Source: Vibrio sonorensis (GTDB taxonomy: Bacteria; Pseudomonadota; Gammaproteobacteria; Enterobacterales; Vibrionaceae). From it: a DNA stretch of 63,230 nt. Location of the stretch: contig NZ_LJJE01000031.1 in assembly GCF_001854765.1 (NCBI RefSeq), forward strand, positions 1 to 63,230, given 5' to 3'. Within the stretch, counting starts at the first letter, position 1. Each line of letters opens with the position of its first letter. The notes under the pieces are model-generated. The model had not been told where the DNA came from and made no database searches. It saw only the letters and a list, made by a program, of their open reading frames with translations. Below, in pieces: positions 10,747 through 18,910 of the stretch. A program made the position numbers and the translations under genes.

Positions 10747-10774
10747 ACGAAAAAGGGCAGCGTTGCTGCCCTTT
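10747..10774 (-). terminator. Terminator of the aapJQMP operon
   Basis: A perfect 10-bp stem (AAAGGGCAGC / GCTGCCCTTT) with a three-base loop, followed on the minus strand by T residues. It lies 18 bases after the aapP stop. Confidence 0.85.
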
Positions 10775-10792
10775 ACGAAGGTAACAAGCAGA

Positions 10793-11542
10793 TTAATGGT
10801 GCAATATTTGAGCAAGGAAGTTTTGTGTTCTGTCAGATTGAGGGTTTTCAAAGAAATCAACCGGATTGTTTTCTTCGATAATTTCACCTGCATCCATAAA
10901 GATCACGCGGTCAGCGACCTCTTTGGCAAACCCCATTTCATGGGTTACGCAAAGCATGGTCATACCTTCACCCGCTAACTCAACCATTACGTCCAGCACC
11001 TCCCTTACCATCTCTGGATCGAGTGCTGAAGTAGGTTCGTCGAAAAGCATGACTTGTGGGTTCATACACAAAGAACGAGCGATAGCCACACGTTGCTGCT
11101 GGCCGCCAGACAACTGCCCGGGGTACTTTTCTGCTTGGTCAGGAATTTTCACCCGCTCTAAGTACTTCATCGCAATCGCTTCGGCTTCCTCTTTGGGCAT
11201 CTTTTTAACCCAAATAGGAGCGAGAGTGCAGTTCTCAAGCACGGTGAGGTGGGGGAATAAGTTAAAGTGTTGGAAACACATACCCACTTCACGTCGAACG
11301 GCTTCGATGTTTTTGAGATCTTCGGTTAGCTCATTGCCAGAAACGAAAATTTGACCTTTTTGGTGCTCTTCCAAACGGTTAATGCAGCGAATCATAGTGG
11401 ATTTACCCGAGCCAGACGGGCCACATATAACGATTTTTTCACCGCGTTTAACATCGAGATTGATGTTTTTCAGCACGTGGAACTCACCGTACCACTTATT
11501 CATATCCTTAATTTGGATCATGTAATCTTGTTGTTGCGTCAT
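10793..11542 (-). CDS. aapP: General L-amino acid ABC transporter, ATP-binding protein
   Basis: The 249-residue cytoplasmic ATPase of a polar amino-acid importer. Walker A is G-P-S-G-S-G-K-S-T near residues 39-47, the signature [13 protein letters not shown] is present, followed by Walker B with D-E-P-T-S-A-L-D and an H-loop in V-T-H-E-M-G-F-A. It is the last gene of aapJ-aapQ-aapM-aapP, 22 bases after aapM and before a strong terminator. Closely related GlnQ/ArtP-type ATPases look alike; the two long AapQ/AapM permeases next door decide the assignment. Confidence 0.9.
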   Translation of the reverse strand: MTQQQDYMIQIKDMNKWYGEFHVLKNINLDVKRGEKIVICGPSGSGKSTMIRCINRLEEHQKGQIFVSGNELTEDLKNIEAVRREVGMCFQHFNLFPHLTVLENCTLAPIWVKKMPKEEAEAIAMKYLERVKIPDQAEKYPGQLSGGQQQRVAIARSLCMNPQVMLFDEPTSALDPEMVREVLDVMVELAGEGMTMLCVTHEMGFAKEVADRVIFMDAGEIIEENNPVDFFENPQSDRTQNFLAQILHH

Positions 11543-11564
11543 AATACGTCCTTGAGCTTGTTAA

Positions 11565-12662
11565 TTATCGTTTGTGACCGGTATGAAGTTTGTTTTCAAG
11601 CCATATCGAGTACCTCGACATACCAAAACAAAATACCCAGAACACTAACGCGACAAATACATAACTTTCGATGGCAAATCCCAACCACTCTGGGTCAGTA
11701 TTCGCGGCTTGACCAATACCGAGCACATCAAACATACCAATAATAAGGACAAGACTGGTATCTTTAAAGAGCCCGATAAAGGTATTTACGATGGATGGAA
11801 TGGTAATTTTAAGGGCTTGGGGTAACACGATTAAGCCCATTTTCTTCCAGTATGTGAGGCCAAGGGCATCAGCCGCCTCGTATTGGCCTTTGGGGATCGC
11901 TTGTAAGCCACCGCGTACTACTTCCGCCATGTAAGCGGCACTAAACATGACGACACCGATTAAAGCACGGATAAGCTTGTCCAGATCGGTTCCTTCACTC
12001 ATAAACAGCGGCAACATGACTGACGCCATAAAGAGAACTGTGATCAGTGGAACCCCTCGCCAAATCTCGATGTAAACCGTACAAATGCTTCGGATGATCG
12101 GCATCTCAGAGCGTCGGCCAAGGGCCAATACCACCCCGATGGGCAGAGATACCACAATACCGACGAGGGCGATAATCAAGGTAACTAGCAAACCACCCCA
12201 TTTGTGGGTTTCGACAACTTCGAGTCCAAACACACCGCCATACAATAGTGCAGCGATAAAGAAAGGGTAGATGTTGACAAAAACAAGCCAGATCCAAAAG
12301 CGCTTTGGCGTTTTCTCGTAGGCGAGCAAAACAGTAAAAATGGCAAGTGTGATGTAAAAGAGGCGAGGGCGCCAAAGTTCGGCTTCTGGATAGAAACCGT
12401 ACATAAATTGCTCCCATCGCACGCTAATAAATACCCAACATGCACCTTCACGAGAGCACGCTTCTCGTGTTACACCCACCCAGTCAGCTTTTAAGAATGC
12501 CCAGTCGACAATCGCCCAAATCGCGGAAAAAGCGAGATAAGCTAACACGACGGTCATCACTGAATTTACCAGGCCGTTAAACAGGTTTTTACGCAACCAT
12601 CCTACAATACCTACCGTGTTACTAGGTGGCGGTAGATCAGGTTGAAATTGATGTTCTTTCAT
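11565..12662 (-). CDS. aapM: General L-amino acid ABC transporter, permease AapM
   Basis: One of two inner-membrane subunits of the Aap-type importer; 365 residues. The N-terminal half carries the extra hydrophobic segments typical of AapM/BztC. The C-terminal half is the HisM-type permease core with the cytoplasmic coupling EAA loop (E-A-A-D-A-L-G-L-T near the stretch encoded at 11850-11890). The ATG has a GGAGAGATAAG leader and lies 1 base after the aapQ stop, so the two permeases are probably translationally coupled. Confidence 0.9.
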   Translation of the reverse strand: MKEHQFQPDLPPPSNTVGIVGWLRKNLFNGLVNSVMTVVLAYLAFSAIWAIVDWAFLKADWVGVTREACSREGACWVFISVRWEQFMYGFYPEAELWRPRLFYITLAIFTVLLAYEKTPKRFWIWLVFVNIYPFFIAALLYGGVFGLEVVETHKWGGLLVTLIIALVGIVVSLPIGVVLALGRRSEMPIIRSICTVYIEIWRGVPLITVLFMASVMLPLFMSEGTDLDKLIRALIGVVMFSAAYMAEVVRGGLQAIPKGQYEAADALGLTYWKKMGLIVLPQALKITIPSIVNTFIGLFKDTSLVLIIGMFDVLGIGQAANTDPEWLGFAIESYVFVALVFWVFCFGMSRYSIWLENKLHTGHKR

Positions 12663-12663
12663 C

Positions 12664-13869
12664 TTATCTCTCCACCAGTGCTACTTTCTTGTTGTAGATG
12701 TTCATCAATGCTGACGTAACCAGACTTAACGTTAAGTAAACGGCCATTGTCATCGCAATAATTTCGATCGCCTGCCCGGTCTGGTTAAGTGTGGTCCCGG
12801 CAAAGACCGAAACGAGGTCCGGATAACCAATTGCCATCGCCAGAGATGAGTTTTTAGTCAAGTTTAAGTACTGACTAGTCAATGGAGGAATAATGATCCT
12901 CAGTGCTTGAGGAATAACCACGAGCTTGAGGGTACGAGAGCGAGGTAGTCCAAGGGACATTGCTGCTTCGGTTTGTCCATGACTGACCGCGTTAATACCC
13001 GAACGGACAATTTCAGCGATAAACGATGCGGTATAAATACTCAAGGCGAGTAAAAGTGCTGCTAGTTCGGGAATAATGCTAATCCCACCGCGAAAGTTGA
13101 AGCCTTTTAGCTCTGGATACTCGGCACTAATTGGCGAGCCAGTCAGAAAATATACAAGAACTGGCACCACGACTATCAAACCCAACGCAATTCTGCCCAT
13201 TGGAGTTTGCTGTCCAGTCAGTTTTTGCTTGTTGTTCGCCCAGATATTCACAGCGATGGTCGCCGCAACACCAATGAGGAACACCGCAACAACGATGGCA
13301 GAGCCTTGTTCAAAAACAGGTGCAGGGAAGAATAGTCCCCTAACGTTTAGAAAGATCGCTTCACCTAGACTGATACTTTGTCTTGCTGAGGGAAGAGCCT
13401 GCAAAACCGCAAAGTACCAGAAAAAGATTTGAAGAAGGAGTGGAATATTACGGAATGTTTCGATGTAAACCGCGGCAAAGCGGCTTACTAGCCAGTTGCT
13501 GGAGAGACGGGCAATGCCCATAACGAATCCAAGAAATGTGGCTAGAATAATCCCTAAAAACGACACCAAAGCAGTATTGAGTAAGCCAACGACAAAAGTG
13601 CGACCATATGAAAAAGTTTCGTCGTATTCAACAAGGGTTAAACCAATGCCAAATCCGGCTTCTTGGGACAAGAAATCGAAACCAGTAGCAATACCGCGCG
13701 CTTCTAAGTTGCTCAAAGCATTATTTACTATGGTGTAGAAGAAAAAGACCAAGGCTGAGACCGCAATGATTTGGAACACAACCGATCTAAAGGTGGGATT
13801 ATAAATTAGACTAGTGCCAGAAGGTGCTTCGTCCTTTGACTTCCGCACTACACTATTTTCAGGTTTCAT
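12664..13869 (-). CDS. aapQ: General L-amino acid ABC transporter, permease AapQ
   Basis: The partner permease of AapM; 401 residues with about eight membrane segments. Like AapQ/BztB, it has a long insertion between the first segments and the conserved permease core, and an EAA coupling loop (E-A-A-M-S-L-G-L-P). The AapQMP2 complex is expected to import a broad set of L-amino acids delivered by AapJ. It lies after a hairpin that follows aapJ, so it is likely made in smaller amounts than the binding protein. Confidence 0.9.
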   Translation of the reverse strand: MKPENSVVRKSKDEAPSGTSLIYNPTFRSVVFQIIAVSALVFFFYTIVNNALSNLEARGIATGFDFLSQEAGFGIGLTLVEYDETFSYGRTFVVGLLNTALVSFLGIILATFLGFVMGIARLSSNWLVSRFAAVYIETFRNIPLLLQIFFWYFAVLQALPSARQSISLGEAIFLNVRGLFFPAPVFEQGSAIVVAVFLIGVAATIAVNIWANNKQKLTGQQTPMGRIALGLIVVVPVLVYFLTGSPISAEYPELKGFNFRGGISIIPELAALLLALSIYTASFIAEIVRSGINAVSHGQTEAAMSLGLPRSRTLKLVVIPQALRIIIPPLTSQYLNLTKNSSLAMAIGYPDLVSVFAGTTLNQTGQAIEIIAMTMAVYLTLSLVTSALMNIYNKKVALVER

Positions 13870-13901
13870 ACAGCGGTAACCTCTAATCCAGTATGGAATA
13901 A

Positions 13902-13922
13902 AGGGCGGCTTAAACCGCCCAT
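13902..13922 (-). terminator. Attenuating hairpin between aapJ and aapQ
   Basis: A GC stem (GGGCGG / CCGCCC, extended by flanking A:T pairs) lies in the 76-base gap after aapJ and is followed on the minus strand by TTTATT. Such partial terminators commonly let binding-protein mRNA exceed permease mRNA; that role is inferred from position. Confidence 0.65.
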
Positions 13923-13945
13923 TTTATTAGTATAGTCGTTTCGTC

Positions 13946-15082
13946 TTAACGGATTGGAGGCGCGTACATGAATCCACCTTCATTCCATAGCGCGTTTACG
14001 CCACGAGAAATTTGAAGTGGAGATCCGGTACCAACAGTTCGCTCAAAACTCTCTCCGTAGTTACCCACTTGTTTAATGACTTGGTAACCCCAATCGTCGC
14101 GAATACCTAAACCTTTACCTTTTGGTCCATCGACGCCAAGAATACGCTTGATGTTAGGATCGGTAGATTTAAGCATGTCATCGGCATTTTTAGAGGTAAT
14201 ACCGTACTCTTCAGCGTTGACCATAGCTGACAAGGTCCATTTTACGATGTTGAACCACTTGTCGTCGCCTTGGCGAACTACCGGACCTAAAGGTTCCTTA
14301 GAGATAATTTCTGGCAGTACCGCTGCAGAACCTGGGTCTTTTAGGTTCAAACGCAACGCATAAAGGCCAGACTGGTCAGTGGTTAGCACGTCACATCGTC
14401 CAGAGTCAAAACCAGCAGAGGTTTGCGCAGCGGTATCGAATACCACTGGATTGTATGACATACCAGTATTGCGGAAGTAATCGGCTAAGTTCAGCTCAGT
14501 CGTTGTACCGGACTGAACACAAACTGACGCGCCATCGAGCTCTTTGGCACTTTTCACGCCGAGATCTTTCTTAACCATAAAGCCTTGACCGTCGTAATAG
14601 TTGACGCCAGCAAAGTTTAGACCCAAGGCAGTATCGCGGTGCAGTGTCCACGTGGTGTTGCGCGATAGGATGTCGATTTCACCAGATTGAAGCGCAGTGA
14701 AACGCTCTTTTGCAGTCAGTGGCACGTATTTTACTTTCGTTTTGTCACCTAATACTGCGGCAGCAACTGCTTGACAGAACTCAACGTCGATACCTTCCCA
14801 TTCACCCTTAGAGTTGGGGTTAGAGAAGCCTGGAAGACCTGTACTTACTCCACAAGTAAGCTCTCCTTTAGACAGTACTTTGTCTAAGAGGCTTTCACCG
14901 GAACTAGCAACCGAAGCTGAACCACCACTTTGGTTGCTCAACTTAGCTTCAAGTTCTGCCACTTTGGCGTTTAGGTCGGCGATAGTTTTTTGCGATTGGT
15001 CGGAAGAAGATTGCTCACCACAGCCACTGAGAGCGAAAGCGGTGATAATTCCGAGGCTAAGCATAGATAGCTTTTTAGTCAT
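13946..15082 (-). CDS. aapJ: Amino-acid ABC transporter substrate-binding protein AapJ, lipoprotein form with coiled-coil stalk
   Basis: A family 3 solute-binding protein for amino acids; 378 residues from the ATG at 15082, which has a GGAAGGAT ribosome site (the frame is open 19 codons further up without support). The body matches AapJ from G-E-L-T-C-G-V onward and ends G-G-F-M-Y-A-P-P-I-R. Unusual features: the signal sequence ends in a lipobox, L-S-G-C at residues 18-21, and residues about 31-49 form a heptad coiled coil with I34, L37, V41, L44 and L48 in a/d positions, followed by a Ser/Gly linker. The family norm is a soluble periplasmic protein, so this one is probably membrane-anchored and possibly oligomeric. 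Confidence 0.9.
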   Translation of the reverse strand: MTKKLSMLSLGIITAFALSGCGEQSSSDQSQKTIADLNAKVAELEAKLSNQSGGSASVASSGESLLDKVLSKGELTCGVSTGLPGFSNPNSKGEWEGIDVEFCQAVAAAVLGDKTKVKYVPLTAKERFTALQSGEIDILSRNTTWTLHRDTALGLNFAGVNYYDGQGFMVKKDLGVKSAKELDGASVCVQSGTTTELNLADYFRNTGMSYNPVVFDTAAQTSAGFDSGRCDVLTTDQSGLYALRLNLKDPGSAAVLPEIISKEPLGPVVRQGDDKWFNIVKWTLSAMVNAEEYGITSKNADDMLKSTDPNIKRILGVDGPKGKGLGIRDDWGYQVIKQVGNYGESFERTVGTGSPLQISRGVNALWNEGGFMYAPPIR

Positions 15083-15542
15083 TTGTATCCTTCCTGTATG
15101 ATCCGTGTTAAACCAGGTGACACCTGATACAACGTACATAAATGATGTTGTGTTTTCTGAATTTTTAGTCGATATGCAGCTTTTTGCCGTCTGTTAAATC
15201 AACTGTTTATAAGCGTAGGTAAGGATTTGCTCTTTCTCAAATATATAATTTAAAAAGATTTTTGATTGAACTCACAAACCCGAACACAAATTAGAATGAA
15301 CAAATGTTAACGCAATGTAAATAGTGCAGGCGAGCCCGCGAATAGTGCAACAGAACGAGAGAGGTGTATATTTCAATTAACTTAGTTTTAACATGTGTTT
15401 GTTTTCTGAACTGTGAAATTTAATCCTGAAAACTGATGGAATTTTGAACATAAATAGTTTGTGATCAAGGTTACATATGATGTTTACGCACCAAATCTGT
15501 TATGATGGCACAACTGTAGGTTAATCATGTTCAGGGAGAGAA
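15083..15542. promoter_or_regulatory. AT-rich spacer with divergent promoters of aapJ and the siroheme gene
   Basis: A gene-free 460-base region. It holds the perfect palindrome CAGGTG-A-CACCTG (15114-15126) in the aapJ leader, long A/T runs around 15230-15260, and the CRP-like site and -10 box of the rightward gene (15460-15506). No small ORF with a convincing ribosome site was seen. Confidence 0.5.
15460..15475 (+). promoter_or_regulatory. CRP-like binding site upstream of the siroheme gene
   Basis: TGTGATCAAGGTTACA matches the TGTGA-N6-TCACA consensus with one mismatch. A TATGAT -10 box lies at 15501-15506, placing the site centre about 42-45 bases upstream of the likely transcription start, the class II position. 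This suggests cAMP-CRP activation; it is inference from sequence alone. Confidence 0.5.
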
Positions 15543-16478
15543 ATGCAGTATTTTCCACTTTTTTATGATCTCAACAACGAGCCAGTGCTGGTTGTTGGGG
15601 GTGGTGAAGTCGCCTGTCGCAAGGTGGATGCTTTGCTACGAGCAGGTGCTGCGGTGACGATAGTTTCACCAAAAGTAGACGCGTTTCTCGAAGGTTTAAT
15701 CCACGAAGATAAATGTGCTTGGATTCAACGCTTCTACTCTCCAGAGCTGATGGAAAGCCACTACGTGCAGGTATGGGCGACAACAGACAACCCAGAGTTA
15801 AACCATCAAGTGCACAAAGATGCCAAAGCAAAGCGCATCATGGTCAACGTGGTAGACGATAAGCCGTATTGTGATTTCATCACACCGTCAATGATTGATC
15901 GAGGAAGGATACAGATAGCGATATCAAGTGGTGGCGCTTCACCAGTACTGGTTCGAAATATCCGTGAAAAGCTAGAAGCGGTTATGCCTCAAAACCTCTC
16001 CTTACTGGCTGAGTTCGGCGCGTCAAAGCGTTCAGATATTATCAAAAAGCTCCCTAGTGTGGATGAGAGAAGAAAGTTCTGGGAGCGCTTCTTTGACGAC
16101 CCATCAATGGATCTGGTTAACGAGCGCAATGCCTTGGAAGCGCGTTATCAAGCTTTACTCAACGCCAGCGATGAAGCCACCGCGAGCTGCACATGGATAG
16201 AATACGGTGACAATGTAGAACTGCTGCCTCTCAAAGCCTTAAGACTTATGCAACAGGCAGAGCTTGTGTTGTATCACAAGTCTTGTCCATTCTCATTTGT
16301 CGATCTGGTGAGAAGAGACGCAGAGAGGTTAGAGTTCAGCGATGAAGTGGCCTTGGTTAGTTTGCTAGAAAAAGGACAAATGGAAGGCCAACGCATCTGC
16401 ATTTTTGTTCCACCTAAAGCATCGGCTTACCGTTTGTTGATAGGCGATGACACTCATCTTAGATTGGCGACTGAGTAG
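15543..16478 (+). CDS. Siroheme synthase N-terminal half (precorrin-2 dehydrogenase/ferrochelatase) with decayed SUMT tail
   Basis: A Met8/CysG-type enzyme that oxidises precorrin-2 to sirohydrochlorin with NAD and inserts iron to give siroheme, the cofactor of sulfite and nitrite reductases. Residues 1 to about 200 carry the NAD-binding V-V-G-G-G-E-V-A motif, the D-D-K-P-Y-C-D-F stretch and S-S-G-G-A-S-P-V. The remaining roughly 105 residues resemble only the first lobe of the CysG methyltransferase domain (L-V-R-R-D-A-E-R-L near 270). The SAM-binding G-x-G-P-G-D loop has been lost and the rest of the domain is missing. Uroporphyrinogen methylation must therefore come from another gene. A GGGAGAG ribosome site precedes the ATG. 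Confidence 0.85.
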   Translation: MQYFPLFYDLNNEPVLVVGGGEVACRKVDALLRAGAAVTIVSPKVDAFLEGLIHEDKCAWIQRFYSPELMESHYVQVWATTDNPELNHQVHKDAKAKRIMVNVVDDKPYCDFITPSMIDRGRIQIAISSGGASPVLVRNIREKLEAVMPQNLSLLAEFGASKRSDIIKKLPSVDERRKFWERFFDDPSMDLVNERNALEARYQALLNASDEATASCTWIEYGDNVELLPLKALRLMQQAELVLYHKSCPFSFVDLVRRDAERLEFSDEVALVSLLEKGQMEGQRICIFVPPKASAYRLLIGDDTHLRLATE

Positions 16479-16498
16479 CTCGCGTCGTAAAGAGAGAC

Positions 16499-16537
16499 AA
16501 AAAGCCGCTTTGTGCAAAAAGCGGCTTTGTATTTTTT
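16499..16537 (+). terminator. Intrinsic terminator after the siroheme gene
   Basis: A perfect stem (AAAGCCGCTTT / AAAGCGGCTTT) followed by a T-rich run, 20 bases after the stop codon. Confidence 0.85.
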
Positions 16538-16596
16538 GTTAGTCGCGAAGTAAAAATAGCGCTACTAACTCAGATAAATGACACGAGATAGGGCAG

Positions 16597-17082
16597 TTAG
16601 TCTCTAAAGTTTTCAAACTGGAAAGGCTGCCCAAGTTCTGCATCTCTCACTAGTGTCATAACGGCTTGAAGATCGTCGCGCTTTTTACCTGTTACGCGAA
16701 CCTTTTCACCTTGAATAGAGACTTGAACTTTCATCTTGGCTTCTTTAGCCAGTTTAACAATTTTCTTGCCTACTGGCGTTTCGATACCTTGTTTGAACAC
16801 GACAGATTGGTGCCAGTTTTTGCCTGTTGCTTCAGGATCTTTGGCTTCCATTGCGTTCACATCAACGCCGCGCTTAGTTAGGTTTGAGCGAAGGATATCT
16901 CGCATCTGTTTAAGCTGAAAATCACCTTCAGACGAGAGCTTTACCGAATCGTCTTTTTGCAACTCAAAGCTGGCTTCAACACCACGGAAATCAAAACGAG
17001 TAGAAAGTTCGCGAGATGCGTTGTCGATGGCATTGCGCAGTTCAACAGTATCGATTTCTGACACGATATCAAATGATGGCAT
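16597..17082 (-). CDS. yajQ: YajQ family nucleotide-binding protein
   Basis: A 161-residue UPF0234/YajQ protein with two ferredoxin-like halves, starting M-P-S-F-D-I-V-S-E and ending with F-Q-F-E-N-F-R-D, typical of the family. Family members bind cyclic di-GMP (Xanthomonas) and have been linked to virulence gene control and to nucleotide or RNA binding; the exact ligand here cannot be read from sequence. It lies 17 bases after aroH with an AGAGGA ribosome site and is probably cotranscribed with it. Confidence 0.92.
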   Translation of the reverse strand: MPSFDIVSEIDTVELRNAIDNASRELSTRFDFRGVEASFELQKDDSVKLSSEGDFQLKQMRDILRSNLTKRGVDVNAMEAKDPEATGKNWHQSVVFKQGIETPVGKKIVKLAKEAKMKVQVSIQGEKVRVTGKKRDDLQAVMTLVRDAELGQPFQFENFRD

Positions 17083-17099
17083 GAGTTTTCCTCTTAGTA

Positions 17100-18152
17100 T
17101 TAGTTTCTATCTTTTACCGCATCTGCTAACAGAGCAAGCATGGTTTCCGTGTCTTCCCAACTCAGGCATGGGTCGGTAATGGATTGACCATAGGTTAGGG
17201 CATTTATATCGTCCGTAGGTTGATTACCCTCAATAATAAAGCTCTCTGCCATCACACCGGCGATGCGATCTTTACCAGTACGGATCTGCTGGCAAATGTC
17301 TTTAGCAACATCTAGTTGTTTGCGGTGCTGTTTTTGACAGTTGGCATGACTAAAATCAACGATCAATCTAGCTGGAAGACCAAACTCGGCCAATTGCTCG
17401 CAAGCTTGCTCAACAGATTGTGCATCGAAGTTAGGGCCCTTGTCACCACCGCGCAAGATGATATGACCGTATGGGTTACCACTTGTGCGATACACCGTCA
17501 TACGACCATTTTTATCAGGCGAATAAAAGTAATGGGATGCTTGCGATGCTCGGATAGCATCGATTGAAATTTTGACGTTGCCGTTTGTACCGTTTTTAAA
17601 GCCTACAGGACAAGAGAGCGCGGATGCCATTTCTCGGTGAATTTGTGATTCGGTTGTGCGAGCACCAATAGCGCCCCATGAAATCAAATCGGCAATGTAC
17701 TGACCAGTGATCATATCTAAAAATTCAGTAGCGGTGGCTAGACCAAGTTTGTTGATGTCTAGCAAAAGCTTACGAGCTTTGTTTAAACCCGCTTCCAGCG
17801 CGTATGAACCATCCAAATTAGGGTCGGTGATCAATCCCTTCCAGCCAACGACAGTACGCGGCTTCTCGAAATAAGTACGCATAACAATGAAAAGTTCATC
17901 TCGGTACTTGTCTTGGATCTTTGCGAGACGGGCAGCGTAATCTAATGCTGCATCAGTGTCGTGTACCGAACAAGGGCCAACGATAACAACGAGTCTTTTA
18001 TCTTCACCGGTGAGAATTTTTTCAATTTGGCGACGAGAGGTTTCGATGCGCTCGGCGACATCATCCGTGATTGGGTGGGCGCTTCCTAGCTCAGCAGGAG
18101 TTGGCATAGGACCAAGCGGCTGAGTACGTAATTCGTCTGTTTTTAATGGCAT
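17100..18152 (-). CDS. aroH: 3-deoxy-7-phosphoheptulonate synthase, tryptophan-type (AroH-like)
   Basis: Catalyses the first step of the shikimate pathway, condensing phosphoenolpyruvate and erythrose 4-phosphate. It is 350 residues, a class I AroFGH enzyme with [26 protein letters not shown] and V-D-F-S-H-A-N. Diagnostic stretches follow AroH rather than AroG or AroF: T-D-E-L-R-T at the N-terminus, E-K-I-L-x-[15 protein letters not shown], and the [11 protein letters not shown] block ending in G-N-P-Y-G-H-I-I. Feedback by tryptophan is therefore expected but not shown. No good TrpR operator is visible upstream. Confidence 0.9.
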   Translation of the reverse strand: MPLKTDELRTQPLGPMPTPAELGSAHPITDDVAERIETSRRQIEKILTGEDKRLVVIVGPCSVHDTDAALDYAARLAKIQDKYRDELFIVMRTYFEKPRTVVGWKGLITDPNLDGSYALEAGLNKARKLLLDINKLGLATATEFLDMITGQYIADLISWGAIGARTTESQIHREMASALSCPVGFKNGTNGNVKISIDAIRASQASHYFYSPDKNGRMTVYRTSGNPYGHIILRGGDKGPNFDAQSVEQACEQLAEFGLPARLIVDFSHANCQKQHRKQLDVAKDICQQIRTGKDRIAGVMAESFIIEGNQPTDDINALTYGQSITDPCLSWEDTETMLALLADAVKDRN

Positions 18153-18430
18153 AGCTTCTGGTGTTCTTTTATTGCGAAGCGATAAAGATAGCGGAAAGTG
18201 AAGGAGGAATAAACTATTTATCTGTTTGGATATACGCGATATGACCCTAGTAAACGATTACCAAGTGATAAAAGTGGATAGTTTGTCATCAAAATAGCAA
18301 TTTTACTTGGGTTAACCATTATGGGGTTTTGTCGCTTTATCTCGATTAAACAACGAAATGTTAATGAAATGTTGACTTTTATACTGTTTGACGGCTAACT
18401 GGTCAGATGTGTTCTAACGGGTTGATGGTT

Positions 18431-18910
18431 ATGTTGTCTACAGTTGCTAAGGCAAATCTCTACTTATCGCTATTTGGTTTTTTCAAGGTCCCTTTAATTT
18501 GGTTGTGTCGGCCTAAAATCGTTGAACTTGACGGTGAACACGTTGTGGTAAAACTGCCGATAAATCGCAGGAACAAAAATCACTTAAACAGCATGTACTT
18601 TGGCGCTTTGTGTGTTGGTGCGGACATCGCTGGTGGTTTTATGGCCATGAGTAAGGCGAAAGAGAAAGGCCAAAGAATATCTTTGGCGTTTAAAGCTGTA
18701 GAAGGACAATTTCTCAAGAGACCAGAAGCTGATGTGCATTTTATCTGCCAAGACGGCAGGTTAATCGAACAGATGTTAGACCGAGCACTAGAGTCAGGTG
18801 AGAGAATCAATCATGAGGTGAAGATTACTGCGACATGCCCATCGATAACCGGTGACGAAGTGGTTGCAGATTTTAAACTGACTCTTTCACTAAAGCGAAG
18901 GGATCGTTAG
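18431..18910 (+). CDS. DUF4442 hotdog-fold protein (thioesterase-like)
   Basis: A 159-residue protein of the DUF4442/PaaI-like hotdog group. Typical features are the N-H-L-N-S-M-Y-F-G-A-L stretch (hotdog helix, with Asn-His), followed by G-A-D-I-A-G-G and a beta-rich C-terminal half. Relatives hydrolyse acyl-CoA thioesters, but no substrate is established for this branch. The start is uncertain: ATGs at 18425 and 18431 and an upstream in-frame ATG at 18407 are possible and none has a strong ribosome site. The 3' end overlaps the convergent gene by 38 bases. Confidence 0.72.
   Translation: MLSTVAKANLYLSLFGFFKVPLIWLCRPKIVELDGEHVVVKLPINRRNKNHLNSMYFGALCVGADIAGGFMAMSKAKEKGQRISLAFKAVEGQFLKRPEADVHFICQDGRLIEQMLDRALESGERINHEVKITATCPSITGDEVVADFKLTLSLKRRDR

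Noticed and set aside
10866..11354. 162-codon antisense frame opposite aapP
   Set aside because: A shadow of a conserved ATPase gene, with no independent support.
18153..18430. Search for a TrpR operator upstream of the AroH-type gene
   Set aside because: Only a weak GTTAAC-centred match without the flanking CTAG arms was found near 18310.
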